A DNA stretch of 22,552 nucleotides from RUG13409 sp045616985 (GTDB lineage: Bacteria; Bacillota; Clostridia; Peptostreptococcales; Anaerovoracaceae), in NCBI GenBank assembly GCA_045616985.1, contig JAZLHU010000049.1:1-22552 (forward strand), read 5' to 3'. Numbering within the stretch: position 1 is the stretch's first letter; each line of letters opens with the position of its first letter. Below, in pieces: positions 22,385-22,552 of the stretch. The translations under genes and the position numbers were made by a program. The notes beneath the pieces are model-generated. The model did not search any database. It had not been told where the DNA came from and saw only the letters and a program-made list of their open reading frames with translations.

Positions 22385-22552
22385 GGAAAGCCCCCGTAAC
22401 GGGGAAGCCCGGAAAGTCCAGCGGTGTGATGTCAAGTGATAAATTGTGAAAGAATCATATTTCTTTAACTCTTTTGCTTAGAGGCAAAAAACACCCACCT
22501 AAGCCCTGTCGATCGAATTAAAAAAAATGAGCAGGGCTGACTCATCAGCAAG
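22385..22552 (+). other. Structured noncoding tail, cut by the window edge
   Basis: No gene is supported. Stems visible are CCCCG-taa-CGGGG near 22393-22405, AAAGAA with TTCTTT near 22450-22466, TTTTGC-ttagag-GCAAAA near 22473-22490, and AGCCCTG with CAGGGCT near 22501-22541. The last arms compete with GCTTAG/CTAAGC. It may be the long leader of the SAM-regulated gene or a separate RNA. An ATG near 22527 opens a frame to the edge but has no ribosome site. Confidence 0.35.

Noticed and set aside
22395..22425. GGAAAGTCC resembling the RNase P conserved block
   Set aside because: The other universally conserved RNase P segments are absent in the following sequence, although the window edge limits the test.
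22257..22439. 60-codon open frame over the riboswitch
   Set aside because: It coincides with the S-box and its terminator; the sequence is fully explained by the RNA and there is no ribosome site.
22490..22552. Hammerhead-like CTGATGAG on the minus strand at the edge
   Set aside because: The required GAAA after a stem II is missing and the flanks do not form the three-way junction.

Overview
The window is a gene-dense stretch of a low-to-moderate GC Bacillota chromosome, most likely class Clostridia. The evidence is the Firmicutes-type gene set (RibU ECF S-component under an FMN riboswitch, S-box SAM riboswitch, LCP and SLH proteins, YqhQ/DUF1385), strong AAGGAGG ribosome sites beside UUG starts, and intrinsic terminators. 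Genus cannot be fixed from the sequence alone. No tRNA, rRNA, CRISPR array, transposase or phage gene is visible.

Positions 1-700 hold no convincing gene and are dominated by inverted repeats. A cluster of six or seven copies of a CTGTAGTAA-like motif in both orientations fills 31-218, and a long imperfect palindrome fills about 361-640. A minus-strand riboflavin module follows: ribU (832-1395) with an FMN riboswitch upstream and, downstream, a small structured RNA region with a UUCG tetraloop that ends in an intrinsic terminator.

Positions 1588-5286 (+) carry a tightly overlapping operon for the tRNA t6A modification: tsaE, tsaB, tsaD. It continues with a rimI-like acetyltransferase and a D-2-hydroxyacid dehydrogenase. 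A bidirectional terminator separates it from a convergent minus-strand pair, a large O-antigen-ligase/polymerase-like membrane protein followed by an acyl carrier protein gene.

Positions 7725-16467 (+) look like one long unit: a MurJ-family lipid-linked glycan flippase, a membrane nucleotide-sugar 4,6-dehydratase (FlaA1/PglF/CapD type), an LCP-family glycan-to-wall transferase, an SLH-domain exported protein, then rho, yqhQ and prmC. Together with the divergent ligase this suggests assembly of a surface or secondary cell-wall glycan and a protein that could bind it; that link is inference. rpmE follows with its own promoter and terminator.

After that terminator comes an unrecognised 396-residue soluble protein, then an ABC ATPase and a giant FtsX-type permease whose extracellular region is a long charged coiled coil. 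The window ends with a promoter, an S-box SAM riboswitch with its terminator, and about 170 bases of structured noncoding sequence; the regulated gene is presumably beyond the edge.

The best candidates for something undescribed are the palindromic noncoding block at 1-700, the structured RNA at 701-800, the coupled ligase-ACP pair, and the unknown-ABC-coiled-coil permease trio.
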